This document shows, piece by piece, positions 1 to 6,562 of a DNA stretch of 64,000 nt. The stretch is from assembly GCF_014297465.1 (NCBI RefSeq), contig NZ_JACORT010000007.1:124001-188000 (forward strand). Reading direction: 5' to 3'. A program made the translations under genes and the position numbers. This DNA is from Ramlibacter cellulosilyticus (lineage in GTDB: Bacteria; Pseudomonadota; Gammaproteobacteria; Burkholderiales; Burkholderiaceae_C). Position 1 is the first letter of the stretch; every line of letters begins with the position of its first letter. The notes beneath the pieces are model-generated. The model was not told where the DNA came from, made no database searches, and saw only the letters and a program-made list of their open reading frames with translations.

Positions 1-358
1 CGACACCTTCGAAACCGTGCTGCCCCAGCACGAAGGCGGCAAGTTGCGCATCCTCGCCGTGTCCGGCGCGAAGCGCTCACCCTTCGCGCCGGACATCCCC
101 ACCTTCCGCGAAGCGGGCGTGGACATCGTCGCCACCGGGTGGAATGCGTTCTTCGCACCGTCGTCCATGCCTGCCACCGAGGTGGACCGCCTGGCACGCG
201 CGATCAAGGAAGTGATGGACGACCCCGACACGCAGCGCAAGTTCAACGCCGCGAGGCTCACGCCCGTGAGCGCCACGCGCGCGCAGAGCCAGGCGATGCT
301 GCGCGCCTACAAGGAGCAATGGGGCCCGGTGGTGAAGAAGTCGGGCTACCAGCCCTGA
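1..358 (+). CDS. Bug-family (tripartite tricarboxylate transporter) periplasmic receptor, C-terminal part
   Basis: The reading frame is open from base 2, so the gene begins outside the window; about 118 C-terminal residues are present. The segment SGAKRSPFAPDIPTFREAG is the family's typical 'PD(V/I)PTxxEAG' region, followed by the final helices that close the second lobe. Bug proteins are exported solute receptors that bind organic or aromatic acids and may feed a TctAB permease. No permease, regulator or signal peptide can be seen here, so the ligand is unknown. The gene ends in TGA and is followed by an interspersed repeat at 415-466. Confidence 0.85.
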   Translation, partial: DTFETVLPQHEGGKLRILAVSGAKRSPFAPDIPTFREAGVDIVATGWNAFFAPSSMPATEVDRLARAIKEVMDDPDTQRKFNAARLTPVSATRAQSQAMLRAYKEQWGPVVKKSGYQP

Positions 359-414
359 GCGCGACCTCGTCGCTCGCCATCTTCGCCGAACGGCGCCGGC
401 GCACGAGCGCACAA

Positions 415-466
415 CGGTGGGGTTCGCTTCCGCTCACCTTCCGCGGCTGTCGCCGCGCCACCCTAC
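415..466 (+). repeat. Interspersed GTAGGGTGG-type repeat, copy 1
   Basis: A 52-base unit begins CGGTGGGGTTCGCTTCCGCT and ends CGCCACCCTAC. The two ends are near reverse complements (GGTGGGG / CCACCCT), so it can fold back on itself. Related copies lie at 30808-30859, 30901-30950 and in the 41.4-41.9 kb tandem block. It runs into the stop codon of the leftward gene at 463-1041. It has no coding potential that I can support. Confidence 0.75.
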
Positions 467-1041
467 AAGACATCCGCCACTTCGCACTGCGTCGCGCGCA
501 CGAACGCCTCCAGCGTCCACCCCGCCCCGAGCAGCAGCATGCGCGTGTCCAGGTCCTCGAAGGCCGATGGTCCGCAGGAGCCCAGGAGGTGCAGCCGCTT
601 GTCCCGCACCTGCACGAACGCCAGTTCGTGCGACCGCGCCAGCGCCAGCCACAAGCGGTGTGCCCCCGGCGACTGGCGCGGGCCGCTCACGAGGCACATG
701 CCCGCGGCCAGCGCCCACCCGTAGACGGCGCTCGCCACGCCGCGGCGGTGGTACGCCTCGGCATAGCGCGAGTGCGGGCTGCGCACGAAGCAGCCGGCGC
801 GCCGGTCCACCTCGAAGACGCGGTTGAAGACGGTGCAGCCCGCGAGCCTGCCGGCCGCGGTGTCCTCCACGTACACGTGGAACTCGCCGTCGGCCTCGCG
901 GTACCGCAGCACCAGGTCGGGCAAATGGGTCGCGATCGAGGGCAGGCCGTGCAACGCGTCCGCCGGCCGCTGCATGCGCGCATGCAGCACGGCCAGTTCG
1001 GCCTCCAGGTCGCGGTGCGAGAGGTTGACGTCAATCCGCAT
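463..1041 (-). CDS. GNAT-like N-acetyltransferase domain protein (tentative)
   Basis: A 192-residue cytosolic protein with no signal peptide. The stretch YHRRGVASAVYGWALAAGM near residues 96-114 resembles GNAT motif A (R/Q-x-x-G-x-A/G), which binds the acetyl-CoA pyrophosphate. The rest of the fold cannot be confirmed by eye. Its start overlaps the end of the upstream beta-solenoid gene by 11 bases, so the two are probably translated together from one mRNA. If the solenoid protein is a surface or cytoskeletal polymer, this protein may modify it; that is inference. It could also belong to an unrelated uncharacterised family. Confidence 0.6.
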   Translation of the reverse strand: MRIDVNLSHRDLEAELAVLHARMQRPADALHGLPSIATHLPDLVLRYREADGEFHVYVEDTAAGRLAGCTVFNRVFEVDRRAGCFVRSPHSRYAEAYHRRGVASAVYGWALAAGMCLVSGPRQSPGAHRLWLALARSHELAFVQVRDKRLHLLGSCGPSAFEDLDTRMLLLGAGWTLEAFVRATQCEVADVL

Positions 1042-1894
1042 GGCCGCTCCAGAACCCGCTGAGAAGCCGCGCGGGGCGCTCGCGCGCGCGCACGCGCGCG
1101 CTGCTTTCCCACGCCTCGCGTTGCACGCACAGCCCCGCGAACACGCCGTAGCCGTCGCCGGCGCGGATCGTGCCCGCCGCCTCCAGCCCCTCGCCCGCGC
1201 GGATCGCGCCGCCCGCGGCGAGTTCGCCGCCGCACTTCACGCCCCAGCCCGCGTCGAGGTGCATGCCGCACGCGAGGTCGCCGTCGCAGATCAGCCCCTG
1301 CCACGTGCGCAGCGATCCCGTCACTTCCAGCGCGCCGCGCACGCTGAGGGCCTTGGCCGTGCAGTCGCCGGCGACGGACAGGTCGCCCTTCACCAGCGCG
1401 GGGCCGCCGGCCACCAGCGCACCCGCGCACTGCAGGCTGCCCGCCACCTTGACTTCGCCGGCGCGCAACCGGCCGCCGACGACGGCGTGCCAGCCGGAGA
1501 CGAGCGTGCCGGCCGCGCGCAGGGGGCCGCCGCAGTTCAGTCCGCCGTCCGCACGCACGTCGTCGCCGGCCACGAGCTCGCCGCCGGTGCGCACCACGCC
1601 TCCGCAACGCACGGCGCCGCCGGCGCGCAGCACCGAACCCACGTCGATGCTGCCGCGCACCTCGATGCTGCCGGCGTGGACGATCGCGTCGCAGGCGAGG
1701 TGGTCCAGGCGCAGGACCGTGTTGCTGGGGCCCACCTTCTCGAGCAGCCAGCACGCGTCCTCGACGCGCCCGTCGCGCACGAGGTCGTCGAGGACCTGCT
1801 GGTAGTCGCTTCCGTCACGGTGGTGCCGCAGGTACCACCGGAACCCGTCGGTGCAGGGGTTCTTCGAACGGACGAAATCCTTCGTGAAATCCAT
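1031..1894 (-). CDS. Bactofilin-like right-handed beta-solenoid protein
   Basis: A 287-residue protein. From about residue 70 to 255 it is a run of short turns with the pattern hydrophobic-x-A/C-G-G-x-hydrophobic (for example VRCGGVVRTGGELVAGDDVR), typical of a stacked beta-helix as in bactofilins and polymer-forming proteins. The first 60 residues are mixed and charged and do not repeat. There is no signal peptide or membrane segment, so a cytosolic polymer or scaffold is likely. Many glycines and cysteines sit at equivalent turn positions. The ATG start lies 51 bases after leader hairpin D and the gene overlaps the downstream GNAT-like gene. The link to bactofilins is by repeat pattern only. 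Confidence 0.7.
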   Translation of the reverse strand: MDFTKDFVRSKNPCTDGFRWYLRHHRDGSDYQQVLDDLVRDGRVEDACWLLEKVGPSNTVLRLDHLACDAIVHAGSIEVRGSIDVGSVLRAGGAVRCGGVVRTGGELVAGDDVRADGGLNCGGPLRAAGTLVSGWHAVVGGRLRAGEVKVAGSLQCAGALVAGGPALVKGDLSVAGDCTAKALSVRGALEVTGSLRTWQGLICDGDLACGMHLDAGWGVKCGGELAAGGAIRAGEGLEAAGTIRAGDGYGVFAGLCVQREAWESSARVRARERPARLLSGFWSGHAD

Positions 1895-1945
1895 GGCAGT
1901 GCGCGCGCCGGCGAGCGGCGCGCCGAATCGATCGCGCGGATGCGG

Positions 1946-1993
1946 GCCCGGCGGTCGAAGTTGCGCTTCAGGCGAAGGGGAGGACCGCCGGGC
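1946..1993 (-). promoter_or_regulatory. Leader hairpin D (conserved GCCCGGCGGTC stem)
   Basis: On the minus strand GCCCGGCGGTC pairs perfectly over 11 bases with GACCGCCGGGC across a 26-base loop that starts with CTCCCC. The first stem base directly follows the TGA of leader ORF D, and the hairpin lies 51 bases before the ATG of the beta-solenoid gene. There is no U-tract, so it is not an intrinsic terminator. Four other copies occupy the same position relative to their genes. Confidence 0.7.
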
Positions 1994-2020
1994 TCAGGGA
2001 TGTGCGGGGACACGAGCCAT
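1994..2020 (-). CDS. Leader ORF D, MARVPAHP-stop
   Basis: An eight-codon reading frame, ATG to TGA. The ATG begins 10 bases after a TATACT -10 box, close to the expected transcription start, with no Shine-Dalgarno, so translation would be leaderless. The peptide shares its start (MAR) with leader ORFs B and C, and its end RVPAHP with the RTPAHS ends of B and C. The stop codon touches the base of hairpin D. Too short to be convincing alone; support comes from the five-fold recurrence. Confidence 0.5.
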   Translation of the reverse strand: MARVPAHP

Positions 2021-2030
2021 GGCGGGCGGG

Positions 2031-2036
2031 AGTATA
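2031..2036 (-). promoter_or_regulatory. Promoter D, -10 TATACT
   Basis: TATACT on the minus strand, a good sigma-70 -10 box, with at best TTCGCC as a weak -35 at 17-base spacing. It faces left toward leader ORF D and the beta-solenoid gene. The shared palindrome at 2070-2086 is centred about 54 bases before the predicted start site. A weak -35 plus an upstream palindrome suggests activator dependence. Confidence 0.5.
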
Positions 2037-2069
2037 GGCAACCGCGTCGGGCAGGCGAAACGGCCGCGC

Positions 2070-2086
2070 CATTCTGGCAAGGATCG
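2070..2086. promoter_or_regulatory. Shared operator between promoters D and A (CATTC-N7-GATCG)
   Basis: CATTCTGGCAAGGATCG; its reverse complement CGATCCTTGCCAGAATG matches the sites before promoters B and C (CATCGCCTGCCAGAATG and CATTCCTTGCCAGAATG). The consensus CATTC-N7-GAATG is a dyad. Here one copy sits midway between two divergent promoters of the same class, centred about 54-55 bases from each predicted start. The protein that binds is unknown. Confidence 0.55.
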
Positions 2087-2120
2087 TCGGGTCATCCATG
2101 AGCCAGCGCGGTGCGTGGCC

Positions 2121-2126
2121 TACACT
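2121..2126 (+). promoter_or_regulatory. Promoter A, -10 TACACT
   Basis: TACACT with no recognisable -35 (ATGAGC at 17-base spacing). A GTG codon starts 6 bases downstream at the expected transcription start. It drives leader ORF A, hairpin A, then speDE and gdhA. Confidence 0.45.
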
Positions 2127-2132
2127 ACGCGC

Positions 2133-2228
2133 GTGATTCCATCCCTCCGCCACGCACCCGTGCTGCCGCCGATCGCGGCCGGCATGCTGCTGCCTGCGGA
2201 CCATCGAGGCACGCCAGCAGATTCCTGA
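2133..2228 (+). CDS. Leader ORF A, 31 codons ending GTPADS-stop
   Basis: A GTG-started frame that begins 6 bases after the TACACT box and ends in TGA immediately before hairpin A. Its C-terminus GTPADS matches the RTPAHS of leader ORFs B and C. The body (VIPSLRHAPVLPPIAAG) is proline rich and differs from the others, so only the end of the peptide seems constrained. No Shine-Dalgarno precedes the start. Confidence 0.5.
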   Translation: MIPSLRHAPVLPPIAAGMLLPADHRGTPADS

Positions 2229-2282
2229 GCCCGGCGGTCCCTCCTTCCTTCCCCATTCAGCGCTGACCATCGACCGCCGGGC
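2229..2282 (+). promoter_or_regulatory. Leader hairpin A
   Basis: GCCCGGCGGTC pairs perfectly with GACCGCCGGGC (11 bp). The loop opens with CCTCCTTCCTTCCCC, which contains the anti-Shine-Dalgarno string CCTCCTT. The stem begins at the base after the leader TGA and ends 54 bases before the ATG of speDE. No U-run follows. Confidence 0.7.
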
Positions 2283-2336
2283 AACCGCCCCGCGCATCTG
2301 CGGGCCCCTGCGGCCCGCCAACGATGGAGTGCCCGG

Positions 2337-3614
2337 ATGCAAGGACTGCACCTCACCGCCGACCTGTTCGATTGCCGCTGCCCGCCCGCCCTGCTCACCA
2401 GCGCGGCCTGGCTGGCCGACCTCTGCCGCCATGCCACGCGCGAAGCGGGCCTTACCGTCGTCGGCGAGCACTGGCACAAGTTCCCCTCGTACCAGGGCGA
2501 GCCCGGCGGCGTCACCGGCATGCTGCTGCTGGCCGAATCGCACCTCGCCGTGCACACCTGGCCGGAGCGCGCCGGCGTGACGCTCGACGTCTACGTGTGC
2601 AACTTCAGCGAGGACAACTCGCCCCGCGCGGAAGCGGTGATGTCGGCGCTGCTCGCGGCCTTCGCGCCGGTGCGCGCGCAGCGCGAGCGCATCGACCGCG
2701 CCGCGGGCGACACGCCGCGCGACGCCGAGGCGCTCGTGCTCGAACCCCTGGACGCCGGCAGCGTGTACGGCTTCCGCTTCGACCGCCGGCTGCTTTCGCG
2801 GCACACGCGCTTCCAGCACCTGGAGCTGTTCGAGTCGCCGCAGCTCGGTCGCACCTTGCGCCTCGACGGCCGCTTCATGACCTCGGAAGCCGACGAATTC
2901 TTCTACCACGAGGCGCTCGTCCACCCCGCGGCCATCGCGCATCCCGCGCCCGCGAAGGTCCTGATCCTCGGTGGCGGCGACGGCGGTGCCGCGGAGGAGG
3001 TGCTGAAGCACCCCGCGGTGGAACAGGTGACGCTGGTGGACATCGACGCGGAAGTGGTGGCGGTCGCGCGCGAGCACCTGGCGTCCATCCACCGCGGCGC
3101 GCTCGACGACCCGCGCGTGCGCGTGCTGTGCGAGGACGGTGCCGCGTTCGTGCGCGGCACGCACGAACGCTACGACCTGGTGCTGCTGGACCTCACCGAT
3201 CCCGAGACGCCCGCGGGCCCGCTCTACACGGAACGCTTCCTGCGGCAACTGCGTTCGCTGCTGCGGCATGGCGGGATGGTCGTGCTGCACCTCGGCGCGC
3301 CGTTCCACGAGCAGGAGCAGGTGCGCGGCCTCGCCGCGACGCTGCGCAGCGTCTTCGCGAACGTGGACGCCTTCGGCCTGCACGTGCCGCTGTACGGGGC
3401 GTACTGGGGGTTCGCCATCGCCTCGCAGCACGCCCGGCCGGCGCAACTGGATGCGGCCGCCGTCGGCGCCCGGCTCGACGCCCGGGGCATCGCCGACCTG
3501 CGTTTCTACAATGCGCAGGTGCACGGCGCCCTGTTCGCCTTGCCCACCTACTTCGCCGAACTCGTCCGCGAGCCGGCGTTTCCACCCACGCATCCGCTCC
3601 TGCAACCCGCATGA
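2337..3614 (+). CDS. Bifunctional S-adenosylmethionine decarboxylase / spermidine synthase (SpeD-SpeE fusion)
   Basis: A 425-residue fusion. Residues 1-115 are a class 1b AdoMet decarboxylase: ESHLAVHTWPE carries the Glu67-Ser68 self-cleavage site that yields the pyruvoyl group, His73 follows, and Cys88 sits in VYVCNF. Residues 135-425 are spermidine synthase: ELFESPQLGRTLRLDG, the AdoMet-binding GGGDGG at 212-217, the VDID acidic loop near 234 and the catalytic DLTDP near 285. Together they convert AdoMet and putrescine to spermidine in the cytosol. The ATG has GGAG 9 bases upstream and lies 54 bases after hairpin A. Its TGA overlaps the ATG of gdhA. SpeD and SpeE are usually separate proteins, though fusions are known. 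Confidence 0.93.
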   Translation: MQGLHLTADLFDCRCPPALLTSAAWLADLCRHATREAGLTVVGEHWHKFPSYQGEPGGVTGMLLLAESHLAVHTWPERAGVTLDVYVCNFSEDNSPRAEAVMSALLAAFAPVRAQRERIDRAAGDTPRDAEALVLEPLDAGSVYGFRFDRRLLSRHTRFQHLELFESPQLGRTLRLDGRFMTSEADEFFYHEALVHPAAIAHPAPAKVLILGGGDGGAAEEVLKHPAVEQVTLVDIDAEVVAVAREHLASIHRGALDDPRVRVLCEDGAAFVRGTHERYDLVLLDLTDPETPAGPLYTERFLRQLRSLLRHGGMVVLHLGAPFHEQEQVRGLAATLRSVFANVDAFGLHVPLYGAYWGFAIASQHARPAQLDAAAVGARLDARGIADLRFYNAQVHGALFALPTYFAELVREPAFPPTHPLLQPA

Positions 3615-4954
3615 AATACAAGACCAGCACCGAGTTCCTGGCCCAGGTGGCCGCCCGCAACCCCGGGCAGCCCGAGTATGTCCAGGCCGTGACCGAGGTG
3701 ATCGACAGCCTCTGGCCGTTCATCTCGGAACATCCGCGCTATGCGGAGCACGGCCTGCTCGACCGCCTCGTCGAAGCCGAGCGGATCATCCAGTTCCGCG
3801 TGTGCTGGGTCGACGACCAGGGGCAGGTGCAGGTCAACCGCGGCTACCGCGTGCAGCACAGTTCGGCCATCGGGCCGTACAAGGGCGGCATGCGCTTCCA
3901 CCCCTCGGTGAGCCCCTCGATCCTGAAGTTCCTCGCCTTCGAGCAGACCCTCAAGAACGCGCTCACCACGCTGCCCATGGGCGGCGGCAAGGGCGGCTCG
4001 GACTTCGATCCGAAGGGGCGCAGCCCCGGCGAAGTGATGCGCTTCTGCCAGGCGTTCATGACGGAGCTGTTCCGCCACATCGGCGGCGACACCGACGTGC
4101 CCGCGGGTGACATCGGCGTGGGCGCGCGCGAGGTCGGCTACATGGCCGGCATGATGAAGAAGCTGAGCAACCGCGCCGACTGCGTGTTCACCGGCAAGGG
4201 CCTGTCGTTCGGCGGCTCGCTGATGCGCCCCGAAGCCACCGGCTACGGCACCGTGTACTTCGCGCAGGAGATGCTGCGCCGCGCCGGCAAGTCGCTCGAA
4301 GGCATGCGCGTGACGGTCTCCGGCTCCGGCAACGTGGCGCAGTACGCCGTGGAAAAGGCGATGGCGCTCGGCGCGAAGGTGGTGAGCGTCTCCGACTCCA
4401 GCGGCACGGTGCACGACGCGCAGGGCTTCACCCCCGCCAAGCTCGCGGAACTGATGGAGGTGAAGAACCACCTGTACGGGCGCGTGAGCGACTACGCGCA
4501 GCGCACGGGGGCGGAGTTCCTGCCCGGACGCAACCCCTGGAAGATCCCGGCCGACGTCGCCCTGCCCTGCGCCACGCAGAACGAGCTGGACGAGCAGGAC
4601 GCGCGCACGCTGGTCGCCAACGGCGTGCAATGCGTGGCCGAAGGCGCCAACATGCCCGCGACGCTGGCGGCCGTGCACGTCCTCGAGGAAGCGCGCGTGC
4701 TGTACGCGCCGGGCAAGGCGAGCAACGCCGGCGGCGTGGCCACCTCCGGCCTGGAGATGAGCCAGAACGCGATGCGCCTTTCCTGGCCGCGCGAGGAAGT
4801 GGACGCGCGCCTGCTCACCATCATGCAGGGCATCCACGCGGCGTGCGTGCAGCATGGCGCGCGCCCCGACGGCACCGTCAGCTACGTGCGGGGCGCCAAC
4901 ATCGCGGGCTTCGTCAAGGTGGCCGACGCGATGATCGCGCAAGGCATCATCTAG
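3611..4954 (+). CDS. gdhA: NADP-specific glutamate dehydrogenase
   Basis: A 447-residue hexameric-type glutamate dehydrogenase of normal length that makes glutamate from 2-oxoglutarate and ammonia. The substrate domain contains GPYKGGMRFHPSV and the catalytic lysine region LPMGGGKGGSDFDP; PAGDIGVGAREVGYM is the family signature. The coenzyme domain has the Rossmann motif SGSGNVAQYA near residue 237, and AEGANMPAT and SNAGGVATSGLEMSQNA follow. The start overlaps the speDE stop in ATGA, so glutamate and polyamine synthesis are translationally coupled. The 3' end overlaps the convergent rnk-like gene by 8 bases, with no terminator between them. Confidence 0.96.
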   Translation: MKYKTSTEFLAQVAARNPGQPEYVQAVTEVIDSLWPFISEHPRYAEHGLLDRLVEAERIIQFRVCWVDDQGQVQVNRGYRVQHSSAIGPYKGGMRFHPSVSPSILKFLAFEQTLKNALTTLPMGGGKGGSDFDPKGRSPGEVMRFCQAFMTELFRHIGGDTDVPAGDIGVGAREVGYMAGMMKKLSNRADCVFTGKGLSFGGSLMRPEATGYGTVYFAQEMLRRAGKSLEGMRVTVSGSGNVAQYAVEKAMALGAKVVSVSDSSGTVHDAQGFTPAKLAELMEVKNHLYGRVSDYAQRTGAEFLPGRNPWKIPADVALPCATQNELDEQDARTLVANGVQCVAEGANMPATLAAVHVLEEARVLYAPGKASNAGGVATSGLEMSQNAMRLSWPREEVDARLLTIMQGIHAACVQHGARPDGTVSYVRGANIAGFVKVADAMIAQGII

Positions 4955-5372
4955 TCGCCTCGTCCGGGCCCTTCGCCGGCAACGGCGCGAGCACCGCCAC
5001 GATGCGGGCGGCGTGCACGCGCCCGAACGAACGCCAGGTAGCCGTCTCGCCCGTGCTGCGTCCCAGCAGCGCGGAGCCGAGCGGCGACAGCACCGAGACG
5101 CGGCCGCGGGCCGGGTCCGCATCGGGCGGAAGCACCAGCGTGATCCGGCAGAACTGCTCCTGCGGGCCGGCGACGAGGAAGACCTGTGCGTCCAGCGTCA
5201 CGAGCCCCGGTGCCACCGCGCCCGCGGGCGCGAGGCGGCTCTCGTCGAGGGCACGCCGGATGTCCTCCTTGCCGGCGTGCGCCGTGCCCTCTTCCGCGAG
5301 CAGGCGCGTCAGGTGGGCGAGGTCGTGGGGGGTGAGGGTGCGCGCGGGCGCGCGCGGTGCCAGGGTCTGCAT
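4947..5372 (-). CDS. Rnk/GreA-C-terminal family protein 1
   Basis: About 141 residues. The C-terminal half has the GreA/GreB C-terminal-domain signature VSVLSPLGSALLGRSTGE followed by W, as in Rnk-type regulators of nucleoside diphosphate kinase that bind RNA polymerase through this FKBP-like domain. The N-terminal 45 residues (LTPHDLAHLTRLLAEEG) are a short helical region instead of the long GreA coiled coil, so it is not a transcript-cleavage factor. I chose the ATG at 5372 because upstream in-frame codons run through hairpin E. Promoter E and leader ORF E precede it. Two paralogues lie at 14685 and 16078. Confidence 0.78.
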   Translation of the reverse strand: MQTLAPRAPARTLTPHDLAHLTRLLAEEGTAHAGKEDIRRALDESRLAPAGAVAPGLVTLDAQVFLVAGPQEQFCRITLVLPPDADPARGRVSVLSPLGSALLGRSTGETATWRSFGRVHAARIVAVLAPLPAKGPDEATR

Positions 5373-5444
5373 GAACACACTCCAGTTGCGGATCGGCGCC
5401 GGCGCGACGGGCGCGCGCAGGCGGAGCGGGTGGGCGCTTGGAGT

Positions 5445-5487
5445 GCCCGGCGATTCGTTGCGCGTTCGGACGTGGGGATCGCCGGGC
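5445..5487 (-). promoter_or_regulatory. Leader hairpin E (covarying stem)
   Basis: GCCCGGCGAT pairs with ATCGCCGGGC over 10 bases on the minus strand. Compared with copies A, B and D the ninth pair is A-T instead of G-C, with both sides changed, which is compensatory evidence for pairing. The loop is 23 bases and starts CCCC. It begins at the base after the leader TGA and ends 72 bases before the rnk-like ATG. Confidence 0.7.
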
Positions 5488-5517
5488 TCAGGAAAGTGCT
5501 GCGGTTCGTTTCGGCAC
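5488..5517 (-). CDS. Leader ORF E, nine codons ending RTAALS-stop
   Basis: A GTG-started frame 6 bases after a TAGACT -10 box, reading VPKRTAALS and ending in TGA next to hairpin E. The end RTAALS is the most diverged version of the RTPAHS ending, and the GTG has no ribosome-binding site. Accepted because position, stop placement and hairpin are as in the other four copies. Confidence 0.42.
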   Translation of the reverse strand: MPKRTAALS

Positions 5518-5523
5518 GCACGC

Positions 5524-5552
5524 AGTCTAGGCTGTGCCTGCGCGTGCGCCAA
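5524..5552 (-). promoter_or_regulatory. Promoter E, TTGGCG-N17-TAGACT
   Basis: The minus strand has TTGGCG, a 17-base spacer and TAGACT. Unlike promoters A-C it has a reasonable -35, and the palindrome at 5563-5589 lies further upstream, so it may depend less on an activator. It faces leader ORF E and the rnk-like gene. Confidence 0.5.
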
Positions 5553-5562
5553 GCGTCGCGCC

Positions 5563-5589
5563 AATGCCCCTGCATCGCCTGCCAGAATG
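5563..5589. promoter_or_regulatory. Shared operator between promoters E and B
   Basis: Two overlapping dyads: ATGC-CCCT-GCAT (5564-5575) and CATCG-CCTGCCA-GAATG (5573-5589). The same pair occurs at 14374-14400. The GAATG end is 27 bases before the TATACT of promoter B, exactly as for promoter C, placing the second dyad centre near -48. Confidence 0.55.
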
Positions 5590-5616
5590 CGCCGCGCCAC
5601 GGTCACGCGCATTTCC

Positions 5617-5622
5617 TATACT
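5617..5622 (+). promoter_or_regulatory. Promoter B, -10 TATACT
   Basis: TATACT with a poor -35 (GCGCCA). The ATG of leader ORF B begins 6 bases later at 5629, the expected start of transcription. Gene spacing suggests it serves the ten-gene usp-usp-mrp-usp operon that ends at 14353. Confidence 0.5.
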
Positions 5623-5628
5623 CGGGCC

Positions 5629-5715
5629 ATGGCACGCCACCCGTCCATGCATCCGATCGCACCCGACTGCGCACGCGCGCAGGCGTGGTTGCAGCGCACG
5701 CCTGCACATTCCTGA
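5629..5715 (+). CDS. Leader ORF B, 28 codons ending RTPAHS-stop
   Basis: An ATG-to-TGA frame starting at the predicted transcription start. It begins MARHPSMHPIAP and ends in RTPAHS, the same six residues that end leader ORF C although the middle parts differ in sequence and length. The TGA directly precedes hairpin B. There is no Shine-Dalgarno, so leaderless initiation is expected. Confidence 0.55.
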   Translation: MARHPSMHPIAPDCARAQAWLQRTPAHS

Positions 5716-5766
5716 GCCCGGCGGTCGCCTCCTTCTCTCCAGGCGCCAAACCTCGAACCGCCGGGC
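5716..5766 (+). promoter_or_regulatory. Leader hairpin B
   Basis: GCCCGGCGGT pairs with ACCGCCGGGC (10 bp). The loop starts CGCCTCCTTCTCTCC and includes CCTCCTT, complementary to a strong Shine-Dalgarno. The downstream gene has AGGAAGGA about 30 bases further on, so pairing between loop and ribosome-binding site is possible. No U-tract. Confidence 0.7.
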
Positions 5767-5803
5767 CGACGCCCGGCGCCGTTCCCGCCAGGAAGGACAG
5801 GAC

Positions 5804-6562
5804 ATGAACGACCCCTCCCGCGCACCGCTGCCCCGGCTCCGCCGCGTGCTGGTGCTGCACGACCTGCATCCCGATGCCGACAACGCCGCATGGCGCGGCG
5901 CCCTCGTCGTGCGGCCGCACGACGGCTGGATGCGCCTGCTGCACGTGAGCAGGCTGCGCGATCCCGGAAGCGCGCGCGAGCGGCTGGCACCGCTCGCATG
6001 GCGCGTGCAGGAGCACCTGCAGCTCGGCGTGCTCACGCACGCCTTCCGCGGCTCGCTCTCCGGCGAGCTGAAGCGCGCAGCCGAGGATGCCGACCTCGTG
6101 GTGATGCGCGCTGCCTCGGGCTTCGATGCGGCCACCGGGCTGCACCCGCTGCGCGTCGCGCAACTCGCCAACCGGCCGACGCTCGTCGTGCGCACGCCGG
6201 CCACCGTGCCGTACCGCCGCATCCTCGTGGGCGCGCTGCACGAAAGCGACGACGGCCGCGCGCTCGCCACCGCTTCCGCCATGACCGACGGCCGCGAAGC
6301 GCCCGCCACGGCGCTGCTGCAGTCCGCGGCGGCACTGCTGGAGCGCGAGCGCACGCTGCTGCCCGACGTGGTCGCGGTGCCCTGCGCGCGCCAGCCCTCG
6401 CTGGCCCGCCGCTTCCTCGCGCTCACGCGCGCCGACACGCTGCTGCTGCCATCGCCGTTGCCGGGGCCCGACGAGGTCACCGCGGGCCTCGCCGGCGGTG
6501 CGCTCGCGCCCGGGCTGCTGCTGTCGCAGCGTGACTTGCCGCTCGCAGGGGAGAACGCATGA
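5804..6562 (+). CDS. Diverged tandem universal stress protein
   Basis: A 252-residue protein with two UspA-like halves. The first runs from RRVLVLHDLHPDADNAAWRG to NRPTLVVRTP (about residue 127), the second opens with YRRILVGALHESDDG. The usual ATP-loop G-x2-G-x9-G(S/T) is missing from both halves, so nucleotide binding is doubtful and a regulatory or partner role is likelier. The start has a strong AGGAAGGA site and follows hairpin B by 37 bases. The stop overlaps the ATG of the next usp gene in ATGA. Confidence 0.8.
   Translation: MNDPSRAPLPRLRRVLVLHDLHPDADNAAWRGALVVRPHDGWMRLLHVSRLRDPGSARERLAPLAWRVQEHLQLGVLTHAFRGSLSGELKRAAEDADLVVMRAASGFDAATGLHPLRVAQLANRPTLVVRTPATVPYRRILVGALHESDDGRALATASAMTDGREAPATALLQSAAALLERERTLLPDVVAVPCARQPSLARRFLALTRADTLLLPSPLPGPDEVTAGLAGGALAPGLLLSQRDLPLAGENA

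Noticed and set aside
1946-1993. Leader hairpins as rho-independent terminators
   Set aside because: None of the five is followed by a U-tract, and all lie between a promoter and the gene it serves. Attenuation by Rho remains possible.
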